Part shown: positions 1 through 11,702 of the stretch, piece by piece
How positions within the stretch are numbered: the first letter of the stretch is position 1
How the letters are laid out: each line of letters opens with the position of its first letter
Source of the DNA: Beverwykella pulmonaria
Taxonomy: Eukaryota > Ascomycota > Dothideomycetes > Pleosporales > Melanommataceae
Length of the DNA stretch: 64,000 nucleotides
Assembly (NCBI GenBank): GCA_001599595.1
Contig: BCHH01000007.1
Span: forward strand, 2,560,719 to 2,624,718
Direction: 5' to 3'
Position numbers and translations under genes: made by a program
The notes under the pieces: generated by a model
What the model was told of the DNA's origin: nothing
The model's database searches: none
The model's input: only the letters and a program-made list of their open reading frames with translations

Positions 1-786
1 GCAAACAAGAAGGCTTTGCAGACCGCGTTCACAAAGGTCATGAACACAGACAAGGACGCTGTGGCATTGGCTACCGAGGAGCTTCTTGAAGCCGCCAAGA
101 CGGAGGGTGCAAGCTTTGCGGGCGAAGGCGGTCTCTCGAATGGAGGCAAGGAACTCGCAGATCTCGTCATTCGACTTAATGATCAGTTCCCAGCCGACAT
201 CGGTCTCTTCGTACAGTTCTTCCTCAACTACGTGAAGCTTGAGATTGGAGAAGCAATGTTTCTCAAGGCAGACGACATCCACGCCTACCTCTCTGGAGAT
301 ATCATCGAATGTATGGCGTCTTCCGATAATGTAGTCCGCGCTGGATTTACCCCTAAGTTCAAGGACGTCTCAACCCTCACTGATATGCTGACCTACTCCT
401 ACGCTCCGATCAGCGAGCAGAAGATGACACCGGTTGACTACCCTTATGTCACTCTCTCTGCTAAGGCGTACAGCTCCAGCTCCTCCAGCATCCTCTACGA
501 TCCACCCATTCCAGAGTTTGCGGTTGTGAGGACGGCATTGAACAAGTCTGGTGCCAAGGCCACGTTCGATGGGATTCAGGGACCAAGCATTGTTCTTTGT
601 ACCAAGGGAACGGGGACCATCAGCGTTGGGCTGAAGAAGGAGAAGATTGAGGAGGGTTATGTCTTCTTCGTGGGCGCCACGGCGGAGTTAGTGATTGAGA
701 GTGAGACTGATTCCGATGGTGGAGAGGGTTTGGTGACATTCAAGGCTTTCTGTGAGATCTCCGACGAGCACAAACAAAAGCTATGA
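1..786 (+). CDS. Mannose-6-phosphate isomerase, type I (5' part outside window)
   Basis: C-terminal 261 residues of a phosphomannose isomerase, which interconverts fructose-6-P and mannose-6-P in the cytosol and feeds GDP-mannose for glycosylation and cell-wall mannan. The frame is open from base 1, so the N-terminal part and start lie upstream of the window. Recognised by the family block FLNYVKLEIGEAMFL, then DDIHAYLSGDIIECMASSDN and VRAGFTPKFKDV. By analogy with the Candida enzyme, the His of DIHAYLSGD is a zinc ligand and the Arg of VRAG is near the active site. The C-terminal third (from about base 430) is the second cupin-like domain. Stop TGA at 784-786. Fungal orthologues are usually around 430-450 residues, so a bit more than half is seen. 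No intron in the visible part. Confidence 0.95.
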   Translation, partial: ANKKALQTAFTKVMNTDKDAVALATEELLEAAKTEGASFAGEGGLSNGGKELADLVIRLNDQFPADIGLFVQFFLNYVKLEIGEAMFLKADDIHAYLSGDIIECMASSDNVVRAGFTPKFKDVSTLTDMLTYSYAPISEQKMTPVDYPYVTLSAKAYSSSSSSILYDPPIPEFAVVRTALNKSGAKATFDGIQGPSIVLCTKGTGTISVGLKKEKIEEGYVFFVGATAELVIESETDSDGGEGLVTFKAFCEISDEHKQKL

Positions 787-1239
787 AGAATGGGAACATA
801 ATGGAGATTCGCGAATTATGGGTCGAGAAACATTTCTTATAGAATATGAGCAATCCATCACAAACCGTCGTAGAGGGGCATATGGCTATTTGAAGATTGT
901 GGTCCAATCAGGCACGTGTACACTGCCAAGCAACTAACACCAAAACGAACTAAGCCTGCATCTAGCACTCTATCCCGATCGACAACACCTCCAAACTTAC
1001 CTGCATTCGACGACGACTAACGCTTGCATAGCGAGGCAAAAGCTGCAGCTACCGTCTTGCCATTGGAGCCACCTCATTTATTTATCGACCTATCTACGCA
1101 CCCCCGCCACATCCTCTCCGGCAATCGTCAAATATTCCCGCATCCAATCACTCCCAAACCTCCAAACAACTAGCAGCACCCTGCAATCGACGAAACGCGG
1201 CCCCGTCGTGACTCGCGAAGCGCCGCGCCGTCCCAAACA

Positions 1240-2120
1240 ATGAACAACTTCTCCTCGTTCCTCGACACCTCGTCCTCGGGACAGAACATGCCACGACAAG
1301 CTCCCTTGCCATCGCCCTCACAAGCTGCCGCCGCGGCTGCCGCGCACCAGGCCAACGGGATGGGGGGCCAGGCAAATGGGATCCCGATGGTGAATGGACT
1401 ACCGAGCGGTGGTCAGCAGACAGATATGAATCACCTCTGGGGCGTGGTGCAGCAGCTAAGTGCGGTGTTGGAGGAGAATAGGGCACAAACACTGGGTATC
1501 GTGAATGGGGTGCAGGCGATACAGGCTAGGGCTGCAGAGGAGGGAGGGATAGGAAATATAAGCATAAGGGAGGTGAATGGGGAGATCAACGGTATGCACA
1601 GTGAGCACCTCAGGAGCTGCGTCACTCGAAGAAAGGACTGAAGCTAATTTGCATATGAACAGCTGCGTCTCGAACGGCGGAAGTGCAAAATTTGCATTCG
1701 CAGATCTCCTCCCAACATACTACAATCCATGATCTGAGCGCCTCGAATTCTGCGCTCCAGGGCCTCATCACAGACTATGAGAACGCGCTCACACTCCTCC
1801 TCGACAAGCTACGGCCCCACGCATACAACCAGACACAAGCCATGCTGGCCCTACATAAACACTACCAGAACCTCTTAGAACAAGAACGAGCCACGTCGAT
1901 GCAGCTGCGGCTCGAGCACGCAGACTGGCAAGCGGGACTGGGACGGGTAGCCGAACTTGCCAGAGCGGCGCTGAAGACTCAGAGTGAGTACGAGTTGCCA
2001 TATAAGAGGGAGCTGAGGGAAGTCAAGGAGGAGAACAGGGTGCTGAGACGGTTGGCTGGGTGGGAAGAGAGGAAGGATGATAGTAGCGACGAAGAGGCAG
2101 AGGATGGGAGGGCGCAATAG
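1240..2120 (+). CDS. SIKE-family coiled-coil protein (STRIPAK component, SCI1-like)
   Basis: Two exons, 1240-1591 and 1663-2120, give 269 residues; the 71-base intron starts GTATGC and ends AACAG. The N-terminal 60 residues are low complexity (Ser, Pro, poly-Ala). Residues from about 65 to 250 are predicted coiled coil. The second half aligns by eye with the SIKE/FGFR1OP2 family: a segment around LQGLITDYENALTLLLDKLR and a final ENRVLRRLAGWEE block matching the ENKELRELL end of SIKE. In Sordaria the family member SCI1 is a small coiled-coil subunit of the STRIPAK complex needed for fruiting-body development and hyphal fusion. An acidic tail (DDSSDEEAEDG) ends the protein. The family call rests on motif memory; the gene model is solid. 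Confidence 0.75.
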
Positions 2121-2382
2121 GGAAGCAAAAGAGTCAAAGCTCTAGCGGCACTTTTTGAGAATGCATAGCGTGGTGTTCACGGGATATCCTCTGGTTCATT
2201 TTGGTCTCGGGACTAGCGTTGGATGACTGAAGTAGTATAGGCCGAAAATATATATATATTGGCTGGAACTACACGACTCAATCTCAAATTCTATGGTATT
2301 GCGAATCCAAACTCCACGAACGCCTCTGAGAACGTACCCTCACCCTTGTAACGTCCCTTCTTCAGTAATAACACTCAGCACC

Positions 2383-3237
2383 TCAGCTCCCTCCTCCGCC
2401 TCCGCCACCGCCTCCGTTCCTCTCCGCAGCCCTCTGTCTCTTCTTCTTCAGCACCACACATAGCGTCAAACAAGCCACACAGCCATCTACCTCGTTCTCA
2501 TCCACAACCACCGTCCCTCCTGTAACGAACCCACCCCACCACTTCTGCGCATACTTGCCCACCTCGACCTTCCTCTCGCTCTCGCCTGACCCAAAAACTT
2601 TATACAGCGTCATATTCGTCGAGTGCCAGAGTGAATCCATTTCCCAAAAGTAGAGCACGGAGTTGAACGTAAACGCCTCAGTGCGGAGACCCCAGCGCCG
2701 ATTCTTCAAGGAGATAGTATGTGAGGAATGCTGAGAACCTTCCGGGAATGTGAGTGTAGCTTCGCCAACCGAACTCCAGGGGTGTTGCCACTCGGCTACT
2801 TGCTCGCCTTGATCATCGGTGATGTTGTATCTGAGCCCGAGCCAGTTGTTTCGGTGGCATGTGAGGGCTGGTGTGAAAGAGTGGTCTTTTAGGGTTTGCT
2901 TGACGGCGTCTTTGTACGAGGGTGTGAGGCCTGTGTACGGAATGGAGGACATGTCGGGGGTGAGGTCGAGGACCGTGATGGCTTTTGTGAGCATACCGTG
3001 TGGCGAGATCCAGTATGTGTGCGTTGGGGAGAAGGAGGGGGTAGAGAGGGGGAGAGCAGAGGTGGAGGTGTCGTGGAGAGTTGTGAGCCAGGGGTCTTCT
3101 TCTGAGTAAGTTGACTCGGTTGTAATGGAGGCTTTCGTGTCGCCCTTGGATCTGGATCGATAGCGGATTGTACCACTTTCCTGGGAGTGACAGGAGTGAT
3201 GCGAATGCATGTCCTGGAGTGCGATTGCAGTGGACAT
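2383..3237 (-). CDS. Hypothetical protein with tubby/LOR-like fold
   Basis: Single-exon gene of 284 residues. After a Ser/Thr-rich N-terminus (1-75) comes a beta-rich region (about 75-260) with the layout of fungal tubby/LURP-one-like proteins: short strands, an RRWGLRTEAFTFNS strand pair, a FWEMDS turn, a basic/aromatic YAQKWWGGFVTGG strand, and a final hydrophobic helix (VDGCVACLTLCVVLKKKRQ) like the buried C-terminal helix of that fold. The tail is poly-Gly from GGN repeats (bases 2386-2415). No catalytic motif is seen. Such proteins are thought to bind membranes or lipids, but no function can be assigned here. It is divergent from the kinetochore gene at 3870 with 632 bases between. Confidence 0.6.
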   Translation of the reverse strand: MSTAIALQDMHSHHSCHSQESGTIRYRSRSKGDTKASITTESTYSEEDPWLTTLHDTSTSALPLSTPSFSPTHTYWISPHGMLTKAITVLDLTPDMSSIPYTGLTPSYKDAVKQTLKDHSFTPALTCHRNNWLGLRYNITDDQGEQVAEWQHPWSSVGEATLTFPEGSQHSSHTISLKNRRWGLRTEAFTFNSVLYFWEMDSLWHSTNMTLYKVFGSGESERKVEVGKYAQKWWGGFVTGGTVVVDENEVDGCVACLTLCVVLKKKRQRAAERNGGGGGGGGGS

Positions 3238-3869
3238 GTTGAAGGGTCAACAGTACTGTACTGTGTCTCTGCTGGGTCGCTCAACTATAACAGAACTAAA
3301 AGGGTTGATTAAGTTGATATGATGAACGAGGTTGATAAGATTGAATACGAGTCTCCGTACATCTCGAAAAGAGAAGCCCAGAATAACTTCTATATATATT
3401 TGGCCACATAGAAACCACAAGAAGTCTGAGCCTTGCGTCTTCTTCAGCCCGATCTCCTCACGTCCTTTCATTTTGCCATTTGCTGGGAATACCAAGATGG
3501 AATACCATCTGCTGGTTGGACGGCTACAATGGCCAGACTGCACGGAGTGTGCCTGGCGGGGCGGACTTTTCGTATCGCTCGCTTTGAGAGTTCCATGCAC
3601 CGCCACCACGATCGGGTGACGGCAAGGCGGAACATCGCGAGGGAGCCACTCTAGCTTAGAGGGGCATGTGATGTGGGTGGCACGCTTGGGATGCTTGTGT
3701 GGTGGAAGTGAAGCGAGGTGGCTGAGCGCGAGCAGCAGATCAAGGATCACGTGCAGACGACACGCGAACGCGATCATCCTGGCGGAGCAACACCGCATCG
3801 TTTGAACCAGCATTTCCCCGCAACACCGCTTAACCGCGAACGTCGCCCACGCGCTGGCATCTCTTCACG

Positions 3870-4755
3870 ATGAGTCTTCAAAGCACTGTGGTCGACCGCA
3901 AGCGGAGATTTCTTCAATTGCAGAAGCAGATCTTGAAGAAAAACATTCCGGCAACCCAAGAATTGGTCACAATCGCGAACCAGGGCGGCATACCGTCGCG
4001 AGTCTTGACCGATGCCTTGAGGAAAGGTAAGCTGAATCTTAGTATTCGTTATGGCGCGGTCTCAATGCCTGATTCATGTAGTGAACCGCGACCTGTCTCG
4101 ACACTCCAGACTCGTACACAGTCGGCAAATGACAGAGCATGTTGTGGAGTCGATCGATGTGATGTACTGGGAGGCTGGTGCGGCGGACACCGAAGCAGAC
4201 ACGGATACTGCGACCGATATTGAAGGAGAAGATAAGAGCGCACTATACCAGAGCGATGACCTGACGTTGGACAAGTACGGCGTTCCTTATACCAAGCGCG
4301 CACCAATCTCTAACGTAATTAGAAACATCTCCAAGCTCCCCACGGTATGGGACACTTCGTCCGATCCTCCCTCCGATCCTCCCTCCGATCCTCCCTCCGC
4401 AGCCTCCGACGAAGACATAGACCAGGACGCCTACATCTCGGCCGCAGCCCGCCTGCAAGACCTATCCGCACGCCGCCTCACACTCGAGCAAAAGCTCAAC
4501 ACATACCGCACGCTTCTCTCGCTCCTGGAACCATACCGAAATCCCAAAGAGAACATACAGCCGAATCTGGTGGGACGTGATGTCCCCCTGGCTTCGGAGT
4601 TGAAGGAGACGAGGAAGCTGGCCATACGCGTTGCAGGACGGATACAGGAGAAATTTTGGGATGTGCAAGTCCCAGCGACCGCGGAAGATGAGGATGTGGT
4701 GATGACGCAGGATGATGGGAGGAAGAAGTTGGAACAGATTATGATGGGCTGGTAG
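3870..4755 (+). CDS. fta4: Kinetochore Sim4/CCAN complex subunit Fta4 (Nkp1-type)
   Basis: Exons 3870-4026 and 4082-4755 (55-base intron, GTAAGC..TGTAG) encode 276 residues. The N-terminus has the family layout: VDRKRRFLQLQKQIL, then a NRDLSRHSRLVHSRQMTEHV helix ending in a DVMYW block, corresponding to the HN-x-x-V-x-SxQAxRHVAEQIDxLYW core of Fta4. A second helical region (about 150-185) and a final GRDVPLASELKETRKLAIRVAGRI helix also fit. Fta4 is an inner-kinetochore protein of the CENP-A-proximal network; budding-yeast Nkp1 is its counterpart. Between the two helical parts lies an acidic linker with three SDPP repeats encoded by a 12-base tandem repeat. The start ATG at 3870 follows directly on a short leader; splicing is needed to join the two halves. 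Confidence 0.8.
4361..4402. repeat. 12-base tandem repeat in fta4
   Basis: TCCGATCCTCCC is repeated about three times and encodes repeated Ser-Asp-Pro-Pro units in the acidic linker of the Fta4 protein. The repeat is in frame, so copy-number change would lengthen or shorten the linker without breaking the gene. Confidence 0.8.
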
Positions 4756-6273
4756 GATATAGAGATGCAGATGGGAGTTGAGGCGTTTTGGGATGGAATA
4801 CCCCGTGATATTGCGATATGGCTGGTTGGGACGTCTTGGATCATAGCAGAGTCTGAGAAATGGATCGTAATTACATGCTTCACGGCTTCGATTAACTGAA
4901 ATGTAAGGTTCATGTGTCCGATTACGCCCTGGATTAAACTGTCAACTGTTGCAGAGCCTCTACCGTAGGAAGACAGGACGAGTACAATGTTTCAAGCTCT
5001 AGACCTCATGGCTCTCTACCCGGTGTGGTCTCAGAGAGCGACTGCAACTCTCAAAGGACAGCTAACTCACCACCACTCTTTGATTGGTCTCTTGTCGGAA
5101 ACCCGATGCCCGGTGCCCCAGACTCCTTTGACTGGACCATGAATTATCCAGAGCGATTCCGAACTTGCTGCCAAATCGGATAACAACCAGCGAACCCAGC
5201 AGCTTAGTCCCACGTCAAATCCCACTGACAGCTTCATCAAACACGAGGGCTACGACGCAGGCGAGGTTGAAGTGTTGCGCTGTGCGGGGTAGAGCAACTG
5301 AATTATAGAAGATTCGCAGTCATGCATCGTATGTTGGAGGGTGGAGTGTGGTAGCATAGGCAGATGTCACCGTCTCCCACGTTTGAATTGGGAGTGTCGC
5401 AAAAATAAAAGAGGGCGGCCCACAAAACCTGTTGGACCTGTTACAGATGTTGCTCCTGTTCCTGGTGCCCAGCAGTACGGTTCGATTCAACAACTTCTTA
5501 ACGCATCACCGCTATGTGCTAGGTTAATCCGATGTCGAGATGCAGAAACAACCTGTTACCTGTGTCGCGGGATTGAAGTGCCCCAAACGGGTGAAAACAA
5601 GACACGTGATCGGGTAAACGCGACCGCAGGGCTGGCGTGTCGCATTTCGTCATACAGGGATGCTAAGCTTTGCTTGTGCTAGTCTTCTCCGCTTTTGTGC
5701 CACAGCACACACACAACCTTATCGCTCCTTGTGCGCATCACCATATTATGAGATGAGTATGATGTTCCTCAGAGATGTGGCTACAAAGGACATGGTGTTT
5801 ACAGATGCGAGACACACAACGAGGGGATAGATAGGACAGCCTAAAGCGCCGAGAGGCCGTTTATTTCGGGCAAGCGCGCTGGTGGGTCGTCGCGTTTGGG
5901 CCCTTCGCTGTGGGCTTGATTGGTATCGGTCGGCTGGGTTATGACGCAGTGGCGCATCCCCAGCGCGTGAAGCTCGGCACCCAGCTGGGCAACGCTTGTA
6001 TCAAGGGCGAAACACGTCAACCAGCACTTCGACGCAGCCCACCGACATTCCTTGTTCTACACATATTATCCCTTCATCGCGACGCTCCTCGCTGCCAAAC
6101 ACGCCCCGCAACCTCAATCGCACTTTGCTCGGCCGCACGTCTGCCAGAGAACAACCGCACCTCCTTCCAGGGCCCATGGCCGCCTCGCTCTGACCACCAC
6201 GAGTGCATATTCTGATCCCCTCCTCTGCACCACCTGCTCCTTCGTTCACGGGCAATAGCTCGCCACCTACAAC
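4756..6273. other. Intergenic, no gene seen (1.5 kb)
   Basis: Holds the 3' region of fta4 and the promoter and leader of the channel gene at 6274. The longest open frame (5341-5682) has only a GTG start and no family signature. Nothing else is recognisable. Confidence 0.6.
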
Positions 6274-9200
6274 ATGTCTGCGACGAGTTCGGCCCCGCAG
6301 GCCACATCGACTACGGATCCCACGTCGCCCAACCAGGGATCCGCGCAGCAAAGCCAGAACCAGAGCATCAAGACCTTCGCCGCCTCGCTGTCGACTGCCG
6401 CCGTCATCTTCGGCGTGCAGATGGCCCTCTTCCTCATTCTGAGCGGCAATTGGAAGATAAAGAAATCTCAGACCGAAGACGGGAAGCCCCAGACCCAGCG
6501 GCAGAGCCTTTGGCGGAAGATCTAGTGGGTGGCATTCCTCCCTTGACGGTTTCGCACATTCGCTGATTCGCAACAGTTACTACAAGACCGCCTTCGTCCC
6601 CAAGCGCAAACGGATCAACCCGCCCACCACCGCCATCGAGTCGTTTAAGAATGTCTTTACCATCAGCGACCGTGAGCTGGTGCGCGTTGCTGGCGTCGAC
6701 GGCTACCTCTTCCTACAGTATTTGCAACTGCTGCTCCGGATATTCATCCCCATGGCTATCGTCATTCTCCCTATACTGCTTCCCCTCAACCGCATTGGAG
6801 ACGTGGCCGGCGTGTCGGGCCTGGACTCTTTCTCCTGGCCCAACGTTGCCACGCCGCCAAAGGTGAAGCGTCTCTGGGCGCATCTGGTCCTGGCTGTGTG
6901 TGTGGTCATCTGGGTCTGCTACAACTTCTACCTCGCCCTACGCAAGTTCGTTCGCCTGCGGCAGACGATCCTCACCATGCCGGAACATCGGATTCGCGCA
7001 TCGGCAACCACCATTCTCGTTCAGAGCATTCCGCGAAAGTGGCTCACGGTAGCCGCGCTAGATGCTCTCTACGACGTATTCCCCGGTGGAATCAAGGACA
7101 TCTGGATCAATCGAGACTATGACGAGCTGCAAGAAAAGGTCACCAGGAGGACTAAGATTGCCCGAGCGCTCGAGTCGGCCGAGACGAAGCTCATCATCGA
7201 GTGCAACAAGAAGCACAAGGAAATGGAAGAAAAGAAGGCGAAAGAGGAAGGCAGGAAGAAGTCCAGGAAGCAGAAGAAGGCCGACGAGGATACCCAGAAC
7301 CAGATGATTGCTCAGGAAACCACCGACCAGGGCACAACCTCGGGAAATCCTCATCAAATTGAACAAGCCCTCCAAGACGTGCTCAACGAATCCGCTTCCG
7401 AGTCCTCTTCGCAGTCCTCATCTCGCTCGACATCTCCTAACCGCAAGCCAGGCCGCTTCATCAACCAAGGCTTTCAGGTCGTAGGCGAAGGTTTCCGTGA
7501 TGTCGGCAAGTTGGGCAACAAGATGGTGGGTGGACTCAAAGGCGCTTTCGGGAGCAAACACGAGCGCGGGCACGGGCACGGTCAGGGACCTCCGCAGGTC
7601 GATGGAAACTACGACCGGCCCCTGTCCTCACCCGATCTGGAAGGGCGAGGGACTACGAGCACCGACACCTATAGCCCCCTCAACAACGACGACAAGGGCA
7701 AGTACGAAGATGGGCACGCTTCAGAGCCGCAATCAGTGGAAAAGATATCGATGGAGAAAAAAGACCCCCTAAAAGCTCTCAAAAACATCAACCCGCTGCG
7801 CCGAGTGAGCGACTTTGCAAGCCCGCAGCCTTTCCGTGCCGAAGGCGAAGAGTTCCCCTTGGAGGCCTTCGAGAATAAAGAGCCGATCAAGTATGATCTT
7901 ACTGGACTGTACAGGGAAGAGTGCGTCGAAGACGACAAGTACGCCCTGTGGAGGATGTATATTAAGCCCAAGGATCGCGACACAATGCGGCTTCCACTCT
8001 TCAACGTATCGTGGTGGCCCGCTCTTCCGCTCATTGGGAAAAAGGTCGACACAATTTACCACTACCGCAAGGAACTCGCACGCCTCAACTACGAGATTGC
8101 CGACGATCAAGCTCATCCGGAGCGGTTCCCCCTGATGAACTCGGCCTTCATCCAGTTCAATCACCAGGTCGCAGCACATATGGCATGCCAGTCGCTCAGT
8201 CACCATATCCCCCGCCAAATGGCGCCGCGCACAGTCGAGGTCAACCCGCAGTATGTGATATGGGACAACTTGACCATGAAGTGGTATATGCGTTACGTCC
8301 GCACCTTCGGCGTCGTTGTGGCAATCATCGGTCTGATCATCTGTTGGGGTATACCCGTCTCGTTCACTGGAGCCTTGTCCCAGATCAAGAGCCTGACAGG
8401 CGACCTCAAGTGGTTGGCCTGGCTCAACGATCTTCCGACGTGGCTCATCAGTTTTATTCAGGGTGTGCTGCCTCCACTATTTTTGGCCATTTTGTTTGCA
8501 GTCCTACCTATTGTCCTTCGTTTCTTAGCGGAGCTGACTGGTACGACGACATACGGAGAACGAGAGCTTCTGGTTCAGAACTTCTACTTCGCCTTCGTTT
8601 TTATTCAGTTGTTCCTGGTTGTCTCGATTTCCACTGGTATCACGGCGACCATCGAACAGCTAGTCAAGAATCCGATCGGCATCCCTGAAACACTTGCGCA
8701 GAACTTACCCAAGTCGGCGAACTACTTCTACTCCTACATGATTCTACAGGCACTTAGTATTAGTTCCGGAACTCTCCTCCAGATCGCCGCCGTTGGTCTT
8801 CTCTTCATCAGTCGCTTCCTGGATACAACGCCTCGTGAGAAGGTTTCGAGAATCTTGAGTAGGCCGGGCATCAACTGGGGAAATATGATCCCCGTGTACA
8901 CCAACTTTGGTGCTATCGGTAAGATGCATCGCCTCTCGATTTTTGTTTCTGTAGCTAACAGGGTCAAGGTCTTATTTACTCCGTTGTGTCGCCCCTCATT
9001 ATGGTCATGATGTTGATCACGTTCAGCCTTTTCTGGTTCACTTACCGTTACCAAATGATATACGTATCCTACGCCAAAGCCGAGACGAATGGCCTAATCT
9101 TTCCCAAGGCAATCAACCAGCTTTTCACAGGCCTCTACTTTCTAGAGCTTTGTTTGATTGGCCTCTTCTTCCTCCAGAAGACCACCAGCGGAGCCTTGGC

Positions 9201-10035
9201 TTGTTTCCCGCACGCAATCATTATGATTATAACCGCCGGATTCACAGTCCTGTTCCAGATTCTTATTAACAGGGCGTTTGGGCCTCTTTTCAAGTACCTG
9301 CCCATCACCTTCGAGGATGAAGCTGTCCAGCGTGACGAGGAGTTCCAACGCGCCCAGAACAGCAGATGGAAGTCGAAGGAAGATGACGAACACCGCTCTC
9401 TTAACAGTGAGATCGAGGCGAAAGAAAGAGCAGAGAAACGCGAAAGCCAGATTCTCGAAGAGCAAGACCGCCGCATGTCCAGGGCATATCAAACGGGTAA
9501 CTCCTATGAGATGAAGAAACTGGAAAGCGACCCCTCAGCCAGTCGACTCGCCGCATCTGAAAGCCCAGAGCGTTCTCGCAAAAGCTGGGCTGACAAATCC
9601 CGCTCGCGCTCGCGATCCCACTCCCACCACAACAAGCACCACAAGAAAGAAAAGAATCCGATAAACCTCCTCACTAACGCCCTCCGCACTGGCCTTGACG
9701 ACGCGCAAAAGCCCATCCGCGACATCGAAGCGCAAGTTATGCCGACAGCCAACCTTTTCGACGACATCGACGACACCCTCGAGGATATTGAGCCCGAGGC
9801 GCGCCAGAAATTGATTAAGCGTTCGTTTCAGCACCCCGCGACGAGGGCGATTCAACCTGCCGTCTGGATCCCGCATGATGAGTTGGGCATCGCTAAAGAC
9901 GAGATTCAACATACAAGCAGGTTCAGTGATAAGATTTGGATTAGCAGTCAGAATGCAAGGTTAGATGCTAGTGGGGTGGTAATGTTTAGGGGGTTGCCGC
10001 CGGATAGGGATCCATTCGAGAATATTGAAGTTTGA
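6274..10035 (+). CDS. CSC1/OSCA-type stress-gated cation channel (RSN1_7TM family)
   Basis: Exons 6274-6524, 6577-8918 and 8969-10035 encode about 1219 residues. Introns are 52 and 50 bases; the second interrupts the typical GLIYSVVSPL helix. Family order is complete: an N-terminal membrane segment (residues ~41-60), the KxxVPKRKR block after the first loop, two helices (LLLRIFIPMAIVILPILLP; LWAHLVLAVCVVIWVCYN), a large cytosolic domain with EHRIRASATTILVQSIP, then the seven-helix RSN1_7TM core starting at GVVVAIIGLIICWGIPV. Members are calcium-permeable channels opened by hyperosmotic or mechanical stress, in plasma membrane or endomembranes. The cytosolic domain carries a long Lys/Glu- and Ser-rich insertion (about residues 250-430) with GKHERGHGHGQG-type low complexity. 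A second cytosolic tail after the last helix is charged, with an RSRSRSHSHHNKHHKK stretch. Confidence 0.93.
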
Positions 10036-10520
10036 TTGCAACCTGAAGTGGGTAGAGTGAGATTAGCCAATTCCGAGTGTCGTTGCCAGATGGGCTTTTC
10101 TTTTAATCTTAGCTTCTGCATGGCATTTTCCTTTATTAGTTATTGCATAGCGTTGCATGATTCCATGCCGGTACATAGGAAAGTCACGGCTTTTTACTAC
10201 ATAGCGGTGGGTGCGAGACGATACCCCTTGTTCCTATACTGTCTTCTCTATTTAGAGGTGGGTAAAGGAGCATAGTTAGCTGCAGGTGTATATATATGAA
10301 TTCAAAATGCATATCATTTGGTATATTTATCACACAAGTATCCTTCGAAGATTTCTCGTCCACCAGTCTGTAATTCAAGGCCCCAAGTAACAAATCACCG
10401 TATCCAAGGGTATCGTTTTTCTTGTCTCGCAAGAAACTCTTCGTCCACGCATGGGAATCCTCAGAATTCATCGCTCACCTCCTACCCCCTGATTCCCACA
10501 ACATCCCATCCCCCCACTCT

Positions 10521-11431
10521 CTATTTGATACTCCTAACAAGCTCCCGCAAATCCCCGCCTTCAACCCACTTCTCCTCTCCCGCCCCTCCGCCCACCCCAC
10601 CCCCAGAAACACCCCACCCCTCGCCCACCTCGCCCACGATGCGTGCCGGCCGTCCTCCCACCACGGACCCAGACGGAATAACCATATTACTTGGCACTAC
10701 TGCACCGGGCAAAATTTTGACGCCCTCTTTGATAATCGCGAAGGAGCCGATGGAGACATTAGCCCCGACGAAGACATGATTCGAAATACTGATCGCAGAA
10801 ATCGAGCAATTGGGCCCGATCAAGACATTATCCCCAATCTTCATGGGATAGTACTGGATTACACCCCTTGATATCCTTGATGGGGGTTTTAAGACGCTTC
10901 CTGTGCTTATGACCGTGCAGCGGCCGATTGAGATGGACGTTTGGGCTGGAGGGGGTTTGGAGGGGTTTGCTTGGAGGGAGTTAGTAGATTAGGCAGGATT
11001 GGAAAGGAGGGGATGAGAAAGGTACAGGATGGGGATGGGGATGGGCGTGTTGCGTGCAGGTCCCCGCGTAGATGCACGTCGGACATTATTACGGTGCGGC
11101 CGCCGAGGGTTATATTGGCTGTGCCGGTTATAGCGGAGCGGCGGGAGACTTTGTTGCCGGAGTCCTGGGGTGTGTTAGGGGGACGTTGATATATAAAAGT
11201 ATAATTGTGAACTCGTGCTGGGATATTGATAAAAGAAAAGAGAAGGAATAAAGACGTCAATGAGAAGATCGAGTCTACGTTCGAGAAAGACCATGACAAC
11301 GTAAACAGGAACTGAAAGGAAGTGGTAATTTAGGCACTTCGAGATGTGCATCGAAATCAATAAAATATAGCACATACGGTCTCGATGTACTCCCCCTTTG
11401 GCGCAGCTTTTCGAGCCGCCGGACGCGACAT
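10521..11431 (-). CDS. Dynactin subunit 5 (p25), left-handed beta-helix protein
   Basis: Three exons on the minus strand: 11431-11378, 11164-11026 and 10945-10521, giving 205 residues. Exon 1 ends in EYIET and exon 2 opens with DSGNKVSRRSAITG, matching the p25 signature YIET-x-x-GNKVSR. Exon 3 carries hexapeptide-repeat blocks (ISIGRC, GDNVLIGPNC, ISNHVFVGANV, IIKEGVKILPGAVV) and ends with SVVGGRPARIVGE, as in fungal p25. The intron at 11025-10946 contains a perfect TACTAAC branch point. p25 sits at the pointed end of dynactin and helps dynein bind early endosomes. The last ~35 residues include a Gly-rich insertion. Start is 271 bases from the start of the divergent coiled-coil gene. Confidence 0.9.
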
Positions 11432-11702
11432 TCTGCTTGAAATTTGACGTAGACGTCTTTGAGGAGTATCGGTTTGTAGAAAAGTTGCGATTCGAAATTG
11501 TAGACGAGGTTGTTTAGCGGAAATGGTTTGGTCTTCAAGAGTATGGCATGATCACACCTTCCCTTACACGGTTAGCGCACTCTACCTAATTCGAGCTAGC
11601 TCAAGTTCCACCTGGCATCGCGAAGCTCAACCACAGCTCCCCACATCGTGACAGCTTCGCATTCTTCCACCAACACTTATCCAACCCACTCTCGACGCAA
11701 AT

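Noticed and set aside
752..937. 61-codon frame overlapping the end of the isomerase gene
   Set aside because: Overlaps the true C-terminus in another frame and has no motif.
5341..5682. 113-codon frame with an AT-hook-like KRGRPTKP
   Set aside because: It begins with GTG only, has no splice-joined extension and no other conserved feature; a single short motif is not enough.
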